Origin: Acidobacteriaceae bacterium
GTDB lineage: Bacteria; Acidobacteriota; Terriglobia; Terriglobales; Acidobacteriaceae
Direction: 5' to 3'
Length of the DNA: 64,000 nucleotides
NCBI GenBank assembly: GCA_030041515.1
Contig: JASHNS010000062.1
Location: 1-64,000 of the forward strand
Shown: positions 23,618 through 32,259 of the stretch, piece by piece
Layout of the letters: every line of letters begins with the position of its first letter
Position numbering within the stretch: the first letter of the stretch is position 1
Position numbers and translations under genes: made by a program
Notes under the pieces: model-generated
Seen by the model: the letters and a program-made list of their open reading frames with translations, nothing else
Told to the model about the DNA's origin: nothing
The model's database searches: none

Positions 23618-24568
23618 ATGATCTGCGGCGTGTGTGGATCGGAAAGGCCGGTCGGGGACGAGTACTGCGGAAAGTGCGGGGCCGTCCTATCGCCCGACGC
23701 GAGCCGCCTAAGGGAGCAGGTGGTCGCTGTGGTGCGTGAGACGGTCAAGGACGGCGATGTCCTTGCCGGCGAGATTGCCGGGAAGGTTGAGGACCAGCTG
23801 TGGCGTTGGGCCAAGGTTTTAAGCATCTGTGGAGTTCTTTTGAGCCTTTGCGGGATGGCGTTCGTTGGCGCATTGGGCCTCTTTGGCGTTAGGAGTTACG
23901 AAACCGCGAAGGGTCAAATCGATGCCGCTGGGTCAGCGGCTGCTCAAAGTATTCGCGATGCTGGCCAACGCAATGCGGCAGATCTGAATACGCAAGCGCG
24001 GGTCTTGTTGAGTCAGCTTGAGGGGCAAGCGACGCCGGCCGAGGCGCAATTGCGTGGGTTGTCAGCCCGCGAGCAGGCCGCCAGTTTGAAGGTGCAGCGT
24101 CTGGAGGCTGCCTTCGGGCAAGACAATCAACGTTTGGCCGCGCTGCAGCGACTGCAACACTCGGCGCCCCTGACGCCAATTGGCAATATCAGTAGTGATT
24201 TGACCACGCCGTACAACCCAGCGTCGCCTCTCGCTGGCTCTGTGTTGGCCGTGTACGAGCTGGGCTCAACGGGACCGCAGATTGCGGCTCTGCAGAGCCA
24301 GCTGACTGACTTGGGTTGCTATTCGGGCACAGCCGACGGCCAGTTCGACGACGCGACGGAGCGGGCGGTCGTGGCCTTTCAAACTGCCTATTCCAATTCA
24401 CGGTCCTCCCTCATGCTGACGAGTGCATTACTCGCTGGCGATGATTTCGCTGATTACCACAATCTCGCCGCGGCTCTTTATGCGCCCGAGGGCCCGGATG
24501 GGGTTGGGGTAGTGGGCTGGGAGACTTGGAACCATTTGTTTGCCGCTTCGCCGGTTCACTGCAAGTAA
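23618..24568 (+). CDS. Zinc-ribbon, membrane-anchored, peptidoglycan-binding-domain protein
   Basis: The 316-residue protein has an N-terminal zinc ribbon (CGVC and CGKC, residues about 3-20), an amphipathic linker, one membrane helix (VLSICGVLLSLCGMAFVGALGLF, about 65-90) and an alanine/glutamine-rich coiled-coil region (about 95-185). It ends in a PG_binding_1-like domain (GPQIAALQSQLTDLG then GTADGQFDDATERAVVAFQ). The order implies a cytoplasmic ribbon and a periplasmic wall-binding end. ATG 23618 follows GGAGAGGAGAG; an upstream in-frame start at 23555 lacks such a site. It is divergent from the secreted protease, with a 236-base shared promoter region. Role unknown; an envelope sensor is possible. 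Confidence 0.72.
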   Translation: MICGVCGSERPVGDEYCGKCGAVLSPDASRLREQVVAVVRETVKDGDVLAGEIAGKVEDQLWRWAKVLSICGVLLSLCGMAFVGALGLFGVRSYETAKGQIDAAGSAAAQSIRDAGQRNAADLNTQARVLLSQLEGQATPAEAQLRGLSAREQAASLKVQRLEAAFGQDNQRLAALQRLQHSAPLTPIGNISSDLTTPYNPASPLAGSVLAVYELGSTGPQIAALQSQLTDLGCYSGTADGQFDDATERAVVAFQTAYSNSRSSLMLTSALLAGDDFADYHNLAAALYAPEGPDGVGVVGWETWNHLFAASPVHCK

Positions 24569-24591
24569 ATGGCGGCGATGAGAGGGGAAGC

Positions 24592-24915
24592 ATGGCGAGG
24601 GGGAAGCTCTTCGACGAGATGATGGAAGGCGTTGGCGCGATGAAGGCGCGGCGCGAGGAGAAGATCACGCTGCGCACGTGGCGGAAGACGCCGGCGCCGC
24701 TGCCGGAACTGGATTCGGCGCTGATCCGGGAGACGCGGGAGCGGCTGCGCTGCTCGCGAGCGGTGTTTGCGCGGCGGCTGCGGATCAACGAGCGCACGCT
24801 GGAGAAGTGGGAGCAGGGACGGGCGAAGCCGAATCCGCAGGCGGCGGCGCTGCTGCTGCTGGTGCGGCGCTATCCGGACACGCTGCAACGGCTGGAGCGT
24901 GTGGCGGAGGGGTGA
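24592..24915 (+). CDS. NadS/HigA-like helix-turn-helix antitoxin, without adjacent toxin
   Basis: A 107-residue protein of the HigA-2/NadS type. The N-terminal FDEMMEGVGAMKARREEKITL is followed by a Cro/C1-type helix-turn-helix (IRETRERLRCSRAVFARRL ... TLEKWEQGRAKPNPQAAAL). Such antitoxins normally follow a RelE/HigB toxin gene and repress their own promoter. Here the upstream gene is the zinc-ribbon protein and the downstream gene is YjbR-like, so no toxin partner is visible. AGGGGAAG lies upstream of ATG 24592. It may be an orphan regulator. Confidence 0.75.
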   Translation: MARGKLFDEMMEGVGAMKARREEKITLRTWRKTPAPLPELDSALIRETRERLRCSRAVFARRLRINERTLEKWEQGRAKPNPQAAALLLLVRRYPDTLQRLERVAEG

Positions 24916-24958
24916 GGATGCGGGTGCCCAAAGGCTCTGCCCGCGCTATCCTTCCTCC

Positions 24959-25330
24959 ATGCCTCTCACCGTCGCCGAAACGCTCCGCATCGGACGCGCG
25001 TTTCCCAACGTCGAGGAGACGACGTCGTGGGGCGCTCCCGCGCTGAAAGTCTGCGGGCAGTTGATGGCCTGCGTGCCGACGAACAAAGCCGCCGAGCCGA
25101 ACTCGTTCCTCATCCGCATGGATCGCCGCGAGCGGCCGGCGCTGCTGGCCGAGGCTCCCGATCTCTACTACGCGCCCGACCATTACCTCGGCTACGACGG
25201 CGTTCTGGTGCGGCTGGCGCGCTGCTCGCCCGAACTGATGCACGATCTGCTGGCGATGGCCCACAACTTCGTCTCGCGGAAGCGTGCCGCGCGACCCGGC
25301 AAACGGAACAGAAGTTACCCGCACCGGTAA
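24959..25330 (+). CDS. MmcQ/YjbR family protein
   Basis: A 123-residue protein with the double-wing fold signature of the YjbR family: AFPNVEETTSWGAPALKVCG at the start, then FLIRMDRRERPALLAEAPD and APDHYLGYDGVLVRL. These proteins have a DNA-binding-like fold, but their biochemical role is not established. ATG 24959 is chosen because the family begins at about this point; the open frame upstream is antisense-rich shadow. It is 43 bases after the antitoxin-like gene on the same strand. Confidence 0.75.
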   Translation: MPLTVAETLRIGRAFPNVEETTSWGAPALKVCGQLMACVPTNKAAEPNSFLIRMDRRERPALLAEAPDLYYAPDHYLGYDGVLVRLARCSPELMHDLLAMAHNFVSRKRAARPGKRNRSYPHR

Positions 25331-25483
25331 CCTTGCCGGCGTGACTACGGTGGGAAGCGGTCTGCCCCGGATGGGCGATGAAAAGGACGCGCCGCACCCT
25401 CACACTGGTTGCAACTTCTTATGACCGATTTCCGCACACGCTACTCCAGGCTGGAACCAATTCACGTTCAGGAGGAATTCCCC

Positions 25484-25678
25484 TTGCAGCGCGCCGTCCA
25501 ATCTCTGAAAACCCTGTGGCATGACGAATCCGGACAGGATGTGGTGGAATACGCGCTTCTCGCCGCGTTGATCGCCCTGTCGGTGGTGAGCGAAATGCAT
25601 AAATTCGGCACCGCGCTGGAGAAGGATTACACCACCATCGGCACCGACTTCGCGAAGCACAAAAACTACAAGCTCTAA
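25484..25678 (+). CDS. Flp/Fap-type pilin
   Basis: A 64-residue type IVb pilin precursor with the signature DESGQDVVEYALLAALIALS, i.e. the glutamate-containing hydrophobic helix of Flp pilins. The TTG at 25484 is taken as the start because AGGAGG (25470-25475) sits eight bases upstream; longer frames starting at 25409 or 25421 have no such site. No tad/cpa assembly genes or prepilin peptidase are in the window, so the assembly machinery must be elsewhere. The C-terminus (FAKHKNYKL) is short and basic. Confidence 0.82.
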   Translation: MQRAVQSLKTLWHDESGQDVVEYALLAALIALSVVSEMHKFGTALEKDYTTIGTDFAKHKNYKL

Positions 25679-25797
25679 GCTGGGCACGGGACAGGATCCT
25701 CGGCCACGCCGGGCGGGTCCGTTGGCCGTCCCGCGCCCGCTGCGGTGGAAAAACCGGGCGGAGCGCCGGCGCGGCCTTCGCTTGTGTTTTTTACGGG

Positions 25798-25817
25798 ACC
25801 TGGCAAGTTCGCCAGGT
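25798..25817. promoter_or_regulatory. Inverted repeat upstream of the FemAB-like gene
   Basis: ACCTGGC and GCCAGGT around AAGTTC, 54 bases before the start codon. It could be an operator or a leader hairpin; no T tract follows, so a terminator is unlikely. Confidence 0.35.
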
Positions 25818-25870
25818 TCGGGGGGTGGACGCGTTGGTAGACTCGCTGGACATCGAAAAGTGCTTCCCCC

Positions 25871-27034
25871 ATGAGCCCTCAGCTCCTCAAGCAGATCGTA
25901 GGGCAACGTTCGGCCGTTCCGGCCAATCGCGTTGTCTGCCAGGATCACCAGGAAGCCGCGCCCTGGGAACGGTTTCTGGCCCTGCAGAAGCACGCCCACA
26001 TTGAACAAACCAATGCGTGGAGCAGGCTGAAGCAGATTTACGGCTGGCAACCGATTTGGGTATGGCTGCAGCAGGGCAGCAAAGTCCTGGGCGGCGCTAT
26101 GATCCTCACCCGTCGGGTGAGCCGCATTGCCCGGATCGGCTATATCGAACGCGGTCCCGTCTGGGACCTGAATGAGGATGGCGCGGCGGAGCTGGTCACC
26201 CGGGCCGTCGCCGAAACCCTGGCGGCGCTGAAGATCAACTACGTCGCGGTGGTCCCACCCTACTACGGCGCGATTGCCCGCGGATCGCTGGATTCGATGC
26301 GGCTGCGGCACAAGCCCGAACTTTTGCCTCCCACCGGTGTGGGCGAAGCGACGCTGCTGATTGACCTGCGCCAGAGCATCGACGAGATGCTGGCGGATAT
26401 GTCGATGACCAAGCGCCAGAATCTTCGCCGCGCAGTCCGCAAAGGGGTGCAGGTGCGGTTGGGGGACGGGAGCGACGCGGAGACGATCCGCACCCTGATA
26501 TGGGCGACGTGCCGCCGCCGGGGCTTGTCTCCCGCTCCCGGGCAGCTGGATTACCTGCCTAACCTGTGGCGCCTGCTGGGACCGTCGGGACAGGTGAAGT
26601 TTTTCCTCGCCGAACTGGACGGCGTGCCGCTGGCGGCGGCGGTGGTGCTCGTGTTCCAGGGAAAAATGCAGCTGTGGAGAGTGGGATGGAACGGCACCCA
26701 TGAAAAGCACAATCCCAACGATCTGCTGCATTGGGAGGCGATGAAGTGGGGGAAAGAACACGGCTGTGAGCTTTTCGACTTCATGCATATCCGCCCGGAT
26801 CACGCGCGCGCTCTGCTGCAGGGGGAGCGCCCGCATGATTCTTATTCGGGCGTGACGGAATTCAAGATCAGTTACGGTGGCCAGCTTCGACTTCTTCCGG
26901 ATCTTCTGTATGGGTCTTTTCATCCGACGGGGGAGCTTGCTTTGGGGCTCGGCGGAGCCAAACTGCTCGAGACGCGCCTGGGGAGCAGATGCCTCCTGGC
27001 AATTGGCCGAAAGATCAGAAGCGCTTACTTCTGA
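25871..27034 (+). CDS. FemAB/GNAT-fold aminoacyl- or acyltransferase-like protein
   Basis: A 387-residue two-lobed GNAT protein resembling FemX/FemAB and the BioF2-like acyltransferases. Visible features are TNAWSRLKQIYGWQPIWVWL, DMSMTKRQNLRRAVRKGVQV (the substrate-binding start of the second lobe), FFLAELDGVPLAAAVVL, and NDLLHWEAMKWGKEHGCELFDF near the C-terminus. Fem proteins add amino acids to peptidoglycan bridges; relatives in exopolysaccharide clusters modify polysaccharides. The family gives no clear choice here, and the immediate neighbours do not settle it. Confidence 0.7.
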   Translation: MSPQLLKQIVGQRSAVPANRVVCQDHQEAAPWERFLALQKHAHIEQTNAWSRLKQIYGWQPIWVWLQQGSKVLGGAMILTRRVSRIARIGYIERGPVWDLNEDGAAELVTRAVAETLAALKINYVAVVPPYYGAIARGSLDSMRLRHKPELLPPTGVGEATLLIDLRQSIDEMLADMSMTKRQNLRRAVRKGVQVRLGDGSDAETIRTLIWATCRRRGLSPAPGQLDYLPNLWRLLGPSGQVKFFLAELDGVPLAAAVVLVFQGKMQLWRVGWNGTHEKHNPNDLLHWEAMKWGKEHGCELFDFMHIRPDHARALLQGERPHDSYSGVTEFKISYGGQLRLLPDLLYGSFHPTGELALGLGGAKLLETRLGSRCLLAIGRKIRSAYF

Positions 27035-27276
27035 GAGCGGATATACCGGTCGCCTGTGCGACCGTGCGTCCGATGATCCTGGCTGGATCGGTTCCTGTGC
27101 CTGGCCTTGAGCCTTGCGGGGTCCGGTTGCGCTGCCACGCCGGCGCGAGAGTGGCGTTGAAAGCACTGACTGAAAATTCAGCCGCTCGGGCGTGGTCCTT
27201 CGATATCATTGGGCCGTCTTTCCTTTCACATGGGAAACCAGGCTGTCTCAGTTCGTCTTGTTCCGGGAGAGCTTTC

Positions 27277-29109
27277 ATGCCTGCTTTGCGCGTCCTCTGC
27301 AGCCTTCCGCTCGCCGCTCTGCTGACCTGGGCGGGGGCTCAGCAATCTTCACCGCCGCCAGCGCAGCAGCCGCCGGCGCAGGGGCTCACCTACCACATCT
27401 CCGTGCAGGAAGTGCTGCTGGACGTGGTCGTGACGGACAAGGCCGGGCATCCGATTCCGGGGCTGACGGCGGCGGATTTCAGCGTGAGCGAGGAAGATCA
27501 GCCGCAGGCGATTCGGAGCCTGAAGTGGCATGCGCCGATGACGGCCGCGGAATTGGCTCGCCTGACGGCCGTGCCGCCGTTGCCCCCAAACACCTTTACC
27601 AACTACACGCCCATCGCGAACACGAATGTGGCCACGGTGATCCTGCTGGACGCGCTGGATACCCCGATCACTGCGCAGCAATACCTGCGGCAGGAGCTGA
27701 TCCGCTACTTTCGCCAGATGCAGCCGGGCACACCGATGGCGATTTTCCAGCTCGACACCGAGATGCACCTGATCCAGGGATTCACTTCCGATCCGCAGGT
27801 GCTGCTGGCGGCTGCCGCAAGCAAGCGCAATATGCCGTCGCTTGACAAGCCGATCCACGGCAGCTACGGGCAGTACCGGCGAGCGCGTGCGCAGATTCTG
27901 CGCGACGGAATGAGGATGATGGGACGCTATCTGGCTGGCTTTCCGGGGCGCAAGAATCTGATCTGGTTCACGGGCGAGGCGCCGATGACGATTCGTCTGG
28001 GGTATGGATTTGGCGATCCGTTTTACGACAGCTTCGACGTGGCGGGCGACGATCCCGCGGACAACCTGGACAATCTGACGGCTACGCTGACGACGAGCCG
28101 GATCGCCGTGTATCCGGTGGATGTGCGCGGACTGGGGATGCTTCCGGGATTTTCAGCAGCGAGCGGCCGAGGGCCGGGTGCGACCAGCGCGATGCGGTAC
28201 CTGTACCTGCGCGACGCCAACTATACGAATCTGGAACGGGTAGCGAATGAGACGGGAGGGGAAGCCTTCGACAATCTCAATGACTTCGGTCCGGTGATCG
28301 CGAAAATCACAAGCGAAACGGCGGGCTATTACACGCTGGCTTACTCGACGACGAACACCGCATGGGAGGGCGAGTACCGGAACATTACGCTGACTGTGGA
28401 CCGGCCTGGAGCGCGGCTGGATTACCGGCATGGCTATTACGCGTTCAGTCGAGACAAGCCGCTGGCGCGCGCACTGAGGCGGCATCACGCGAAGGCAGGC
28501 GCGAAGCCTAAGACTCCGCCGGCCTCCACGACGGCTGCGCCGACCGTTGCCAGGATCCCGCTGATGCCGATCGGAGCGCTGATCCGGCAACCGAACCACG
28601 GCGGGTTCGGTGCGGCGATGCAGCTGGGAGCGGTTCCCCCGACAGAGATCGTCTTCGTTGCGAGCGTTCGTCCTGAGGCGCCGATCCGGAAGATCGGTAA
28701 GCACGATGCTGTGCCCCAGGACAATTTCCTCGCCCAGCCGTGGCAGCACAAGCCGTTTCGCACCTACGACATTCTGTTCCACGCCAGTGGCCGGAATATC
28801 GAACTGACGCCGACGGCAGACGGGCTTCATCACGGGCAGGTCGAGTTTGTCGCCGTGCTCTATGACGCCGAAGGCGACGTTGTGAATACGATTCAGCAGA
28901 ACGCGACGATCGACCTGAATGATCGCCTTTACCTGGAGATGCTGCTGCACGGCTTGCCGCTGATGGCGCACATTGCCGTGCCGGTGAAGGGGAATTACTT
29001 CCTGCGCCTGGGAGTTCGCGACGTGGGCAGCGATGCGGTAGGTGCTATGGAAATCCCAATCGATCAGATTCGTTCGGATGTTCCGGTGCCGGGTTTCCCG
29101 AGCTCCTGA
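27277..29109 (+). CDS. Secreted VWFA-related domain protein (acidobacterial type)
   Basis: A 610-residue exported protein: signal peptide MPALRVLCSLPLAALLTWAG, then a beta-rich segment (VQEVLLDVVVTDKAGHPIPG and LTAADFSVSEEDQPQ). A von Willebrand A-like domain follows (ATVILLDALDTP ... RKNLIWFTGEAPM ... AVYPVDVRGLG), in which the metal-site DxSxS motif is degenerate. A linker rich in Ala/Thr/Pro leads to a C-terminal beta domain. This matches the VWFA-related family that is greatly expanded in Acidobacteriota, whose function is unknown. GGGAGAG at 27265 supports ATG 27277. Confidence 0.85.
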   Translation: MPALRVLCSLPLAALLTWAGAQQSSPPPAQQPPAQGLTYHISVQEVLLDVVVTDKAGHPIPGLTAADFSVSEEDQPQAIRSLKWHAPMTAAELARLTAVPPLPPNTFTNYTPIANTNVATVILLDALDTPITAQQYLRQELIRYFRQMQPGTPMAIFQLDTEMHLIQGFTSDPQVLLAAAASKRNMPSLDKPIHGSYGQYRRARAQILRDGMRMMGRYLAGFPGRKNLIWFTGEAPMTIRLGYGFGDPFYDSFDVAGDDPADNLDNLTATLTTSRIAVYPVDVRGLGMLPGFSAASGRGPGATSAMRYLYLRDANYTNLERVANETGGEAFDNLNDFGPVIAKITSETAGYYTLAYSTTNTAWEGEYRNITLTVDRPGARLDYRHGYYAFSRDKPLARALRRHHAKAGAKPKTPPASTTAAPTVARIPLMPIGALIRQPNHGGFGAAMQLGAVPPTEIVFVASVRPEAPIRKIGKHDAVPQDNFLAQPWQHKPFRTYDILFHASGRNIELTPTADGLHHGQVEFVAVLYDAEGDVVNTIQQNATIDLNDRLYLEMLLHGLPLMAHIAVPVKGNYFLRLGVRDVGSDAVGAMEIPIDQIRSDVPVPGFPSS

Positions 29110-29215
29110 CGCGTGAACCGATGGCGAGTCCTCCCTGTCCCCGCATAAGGGACGGAGGCATTCGGATTCGCCGCTTCGCGACTTACCTCATCCCGGCCCT
29201 GAGGCCGCGGGATTT

Positions 29216-31075
29216 CTATGGCAGGACTTCCTGTTCTGTTTCTTTCCCGATCTCGGCAGAGTCCACGCCATCGGCGGGAAAGAAAAGACTGAATACGGTC
29301 CCAGTGGATCCGCCCGATGCGCAACTGCGCAGCTGCACGGTGCCGTGATGCTTGCGGATAATCTGCTCGCTCACCCACAGGCCGAGGCCGGTGCCCGTTG
29401 CGTCCTTGGTGGTAAAGAACGGCTCGAAGATGTGGCGTTGCGCCTCGGGCGTGATGCCGCAGCCGGTGTCCGCAACGGTGACGCGCAGGCCTTCCGATCC
29501 CTTCTGTTGCGCGGCACGCGCGCGTACGATCAGGCGCCCACCCACCGGCGTCATGGCATCCACCGCGTTGGTGACCAGATTGGCAAATAGCTGGCGCAGC
29601 TCGCCAGCGAAGCAGAAGAGCGGAAGATCGGAGGGATAGTTCCGCTCCACGTGGACGTGCGCGGTCTGGACGCGACTGGTGTGCAGAGTGAGGACGGAAT
29701 CGAGGAGCTCCGCGATGTTGGTAACGGCCGGAAGAGTGGACTGGCGATAAAAGCGCAGGGTCTGCTGGGCGATCTCCGAGACACGCGCAACTTCCTGCTG
29801 GGCCATGTCGACATAGTGCTCCGAGGCGGGTGAAAGCGGCTCCTGATGGATGAGATAAAGCAGGTTGGTGACCGCCTCGAGGGGGTTATTGATTTCGTGA
29901 GCGACGGAGGCGGCCAGTCTCCCTGCGGCAGCCAGCTTTTCAGTGCGCCGCAGGGCCTCTTCGGCGCGCTTCTGCTCGGTGGTATCGACCAGGATCGCTC
30001 CCACCCAGCGCGTGGTGTCGGGATCGGTGCGCACGGGGTAGAGGTGAGCCAGCCAGCTCCGGTTGCGCCCGGGCGCCGCTTCCCATGCCAGCTCGAGGTT
30101 TCGGACCGGTTCGCCCGTCTGAAAGACCTTCTCCAGGTCCTGCTCCAGCCTGGCCGCCATGGCAGGAGGAAGAATCACATCCGCGCCGCGGCCAAGATGG
30201 AGAGCGAACGAGTAGCTGTCCATGTCGGCCAGGAATTGATTCACGCGAACGAAACGGTACTTTCGGTCGAAGAACGCGAAGCCGATTGGGGCATTGGCCA
30301 GCATGGAATCCAGCAATGCGAGTGTCTCGTTGAGTCCGGCCCGCTGTTCGTGCATGGCCGCAACCATCCGGTTGAAGGCAATGGTGAGATCCGCTGCTTC
30401 ATTGGCTGATTTCACCCGCAGTGGAAAAGGGCCGGTATCTTCCGGATCCTGGATAAGCCGGCGTGTCGCCCGCGTGAGCGTCGCCAGTTGGCGCGTAATC
30501 GACTGCGCCAGAACGGCGGCAATCAGGGTACAACCGGCGAAGACAAACAAGGACCACAAGACGGTCATGCGCAGCAGCGAACGCAAATCCTGGCGATCCT
30601 GCTGCTCGTTCGGATAAATCCACGCGAGCGCCCGCACCCGGCCACCGGCGACCACGGGGGCGACGGCTTCCCAGTTGCGCGAAGAGGTGGCGAAGATATC
30701 CGGTTTGGTCAGGGCACGCAGGTAAACTCGTTCCTTGCCTGAGAGCGTGAGCCGGCCAAGGGTGGCGGGATCGCTGCTGGCCATGGTACGGCCCTGCATG
30801 TCCGTAATCTGGACCGCATTGACGCTGGGCGCCTGCGCGGCCGTCACGACCACGTTTTGCAGATCCTGGGAGCGATTATTCTGGATCGCCACGCTGCTTT
30901 CAGCAGCGACCAAATACGCCTGGTATTCCAGGCGGCGGTGCAGATGCTGGAGCAGTTCAGCATTCTGCTGATGGGCGAGCAACAACGCGAAGATCGCCAC
31001 GACGATCAATTCAAACAGGATCAGCGCGCCCATCAGCTGGCCGCGGATCGTGCGTAAAACTGGAAACTTCATCAT
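29216..31075 (-). CDS. Membrane sensor histidine kinase (HAMP-PAS-HisKA-HATPase)
   Basis: A 619-residue kinase: membrane helix 1 (about 14-35), periplasmic sensor (36-165), helix 2 (about 170-192), HAMP (about 193-245), PAS (about 253-365), and the HisKA dimerisation domain with phospho-acceptor His393 in SVAHEINNPLEAV. The ATPase domain has NLVTNAVDAM (N box), VADTGCGI (G1), FEPFFTTK (F box) and GTGLGLWV (G2). No response regulator gene is adjacent, so the partner is elsewhere. The stimulus cannot be read. It is 65 bases downstream of ypdA on the same strand end-to-start, but each has its own plausible start. Confidence 0.92.
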   Translation of the reverse strand: MMKFPVLRTIRGQLMGALILFELIVVAIFALLLAHQQNAELLQHLHRRLEYQAYLVAAESSVAIQNNRSQDLQNVVVTAAQAPSVNAVQITDMQGRTMASSDPATLGRLTLSGKERVYLRALTKPDIFATSSRNWEAVAPVVAGGRVRALAWIYPNEQQDRQDLRSLLRMTVLWSLFVFAGCTLIAAVLAQSITRQLATLTRATRRLIQDPEDTGPFPLRVKSANEAADLTIAFNRMVAAMHEQRAGLNETLALLDSMLANAPIGFAFFDRKYRFVRVNQFLADMDSYSFALHLGRGADVILPPAMAARLEQDLEKVFQTGEPVRNLELAWEAAPGRNRSWLAHLYPVRTDPDTTRWVGAILVDTTEQKRAEEALRRTEKLAAAGRLAASVAHEINNPLEAVTNLLYLIHQEPLSPASEHYVDMAQQEVARVSEIAQQTLRFYRQSTLPAVTNIAELLDSVLTLHTSRVQTAHVHVERNYPSDLPLFCFAGELRQLFANLVTNAVDAMTPVGGRLIVRARAAQQKGSEGLRVTVADTGCGITPEAQRHIFEPFFTTKDATGTGLGLWVSEQIIRKHHGTVQLRSCASGGSTGTVFSLFFPADGVDSAEIGKETEQEVLP

Positions 31076-31140
31076 CCGTCCTGAATATATTGTTGCGGGA
31101 GCCCAGCGTGCCAGGAACTTCCCTGCCGCACCGATCCCCG

Positions 31141-32169
31141 TCAGACCCGAGCAAATTCTCCCGCGGGAAGGACCAGCTTCTGCTTCAGATCGGCTGCGAT
31201 CTGGCGCCCGTGAAAGCGCCCGTTCTCAATAAATATCTCGTTGGTGCGCTCGCCGGCGATGATCACGCCGGCGAGGTAAATCCCCGGGACATTGCTCTCG
31301 AGGCTGGAGGGATCGCACGCGGGACAGCGGTCGTCACCCTCGATGCGGACTCCCAGCGATTCGAGAAACGTGAAATCAGGCCGATAGCCGGTCATGGCCA
31401 GTACGGCATCGTTGGGGATGGTCAATTCCCCCTGCGGCGTGAGCAGGGTTGCGGAATCGGGATCGATGCGGGTGACCGCGGTGTTGAAAAGCGCCGCGAT
31501 CTCGCCGTTTTTGATGCGGTTCTCGATGTCGGGCAGAATCCAATATTTCACGTGGCCATGCATGGCCGGCCCGCGGTGCACGAGCGTGACGCGCGCGCCG
31601 TGCCTCCACAGCTCGAGGGCAGCGATGGCCGCCGAATTTTTGCCGCCGATCACCAGCACATCGAGCCCGTAATACGGGTGAGGATCGTTATAGTAGTGCC
31701 GCACTTTCGGCAGATCTTCGCCGGGAATATTCATCATGTTGGGCAAATCGTAGTAGCCCGTGGCGACGACCAGCTTCCGGGTGGTGTAAACCCGGGCACG
31801 GCCGAAACGGTCGCGCGTGTGGATTTCGAAGCGCAAATCTTCGCCGGTGACGCGCTCCACCACCTGATAGGGGCGGACGTCGAGGTGGTAATACATCGCC
31901 ACTTTGCGGTAGTACTCCAGCGCCTCGTTGCGCGTGGGCTTGGCGTTGGGGCTGGGAAAGGGAATGTCGCCGATTTCCAGCAGCTCGGAGGTGGTAAAGA
32001 ACGTCATGTGCGAGGGATAGTGGAAGAGCGAGTTGCAGAGGCAGCCCTTATCCACCAGCGCCGAGCGGAAGCCGGCGCGCTGCGCTTCGATGGCGCAGGC
32101 CATCCCGGTCGGCCCGGCGCCGATCACGAGGACATCGAAAGAGGCTTCGGTGTGCGCGGTTTCGCCCAT
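31141..32169 (-). CDS. ypdA: YpdA-family putative bacillithiol disulfide reductase
   Basis: A 342-residue FAD/NADPH oxidoreductase of the YpdA (Bdr) type, proposed to reduce bacillithiol disulfide. It has the FAD loop VIGAGPTGMACAIEA, the YpdA-typical NSLFHYPSHMTFFTTSELLEIG, and the NADPH loop VIGGKNSAAIAALEL. NVPGIYLAGVI is the second FAD contact, and GRFHGRQIA sits at the end. It lacks the CxxC of thioredoxin reductase, as expected for YpdA. Its presence suggests that the organism uses bacillithiol, which bears on the DinB proteins at 36.3 and 40.5 kb. It is divergent from the fumarase gene. Confidence 0.87.
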   Translation of the reverse strand: MGETAHTEASFDVLVIGAGPTGMACAIEAQRAGFRSALVDKGCLCNSLFHYPSHMTFFTTSELLEIGDIPFPSPNAKPTRNEALEYYRKVAMYYHLDVRPYQVVERVTGEDLRFEIHTRDRFGRARVYTTRKLVVATGYYDLPNMMNIPGEDLPKVRHYYNDPHPYYGLDVLVIGGKNSAAIAALELWRHGARVTLVHRGPAMHGHVKYWILPDIENRIKNGEIAALFNTAVTRIDPDSATLLTPQGELTIPNDAVLAMTGYRPDFTFLESLGVRIEGDDRCPACDPSSLESNVPGIYLAGVIIAGERTNEIFIENGRFHGRQIAADLKQKLVLPAGEFARV

Positions 32170-32259
32170 CCCTTTAGCTTAGACGATGGCCGCGCATCCA
32201 TGGGGACGGGCGCCCAAAGGGGCGCCGGTTTACCCTAAAGACAGGTTCGGGGCGGAAAA

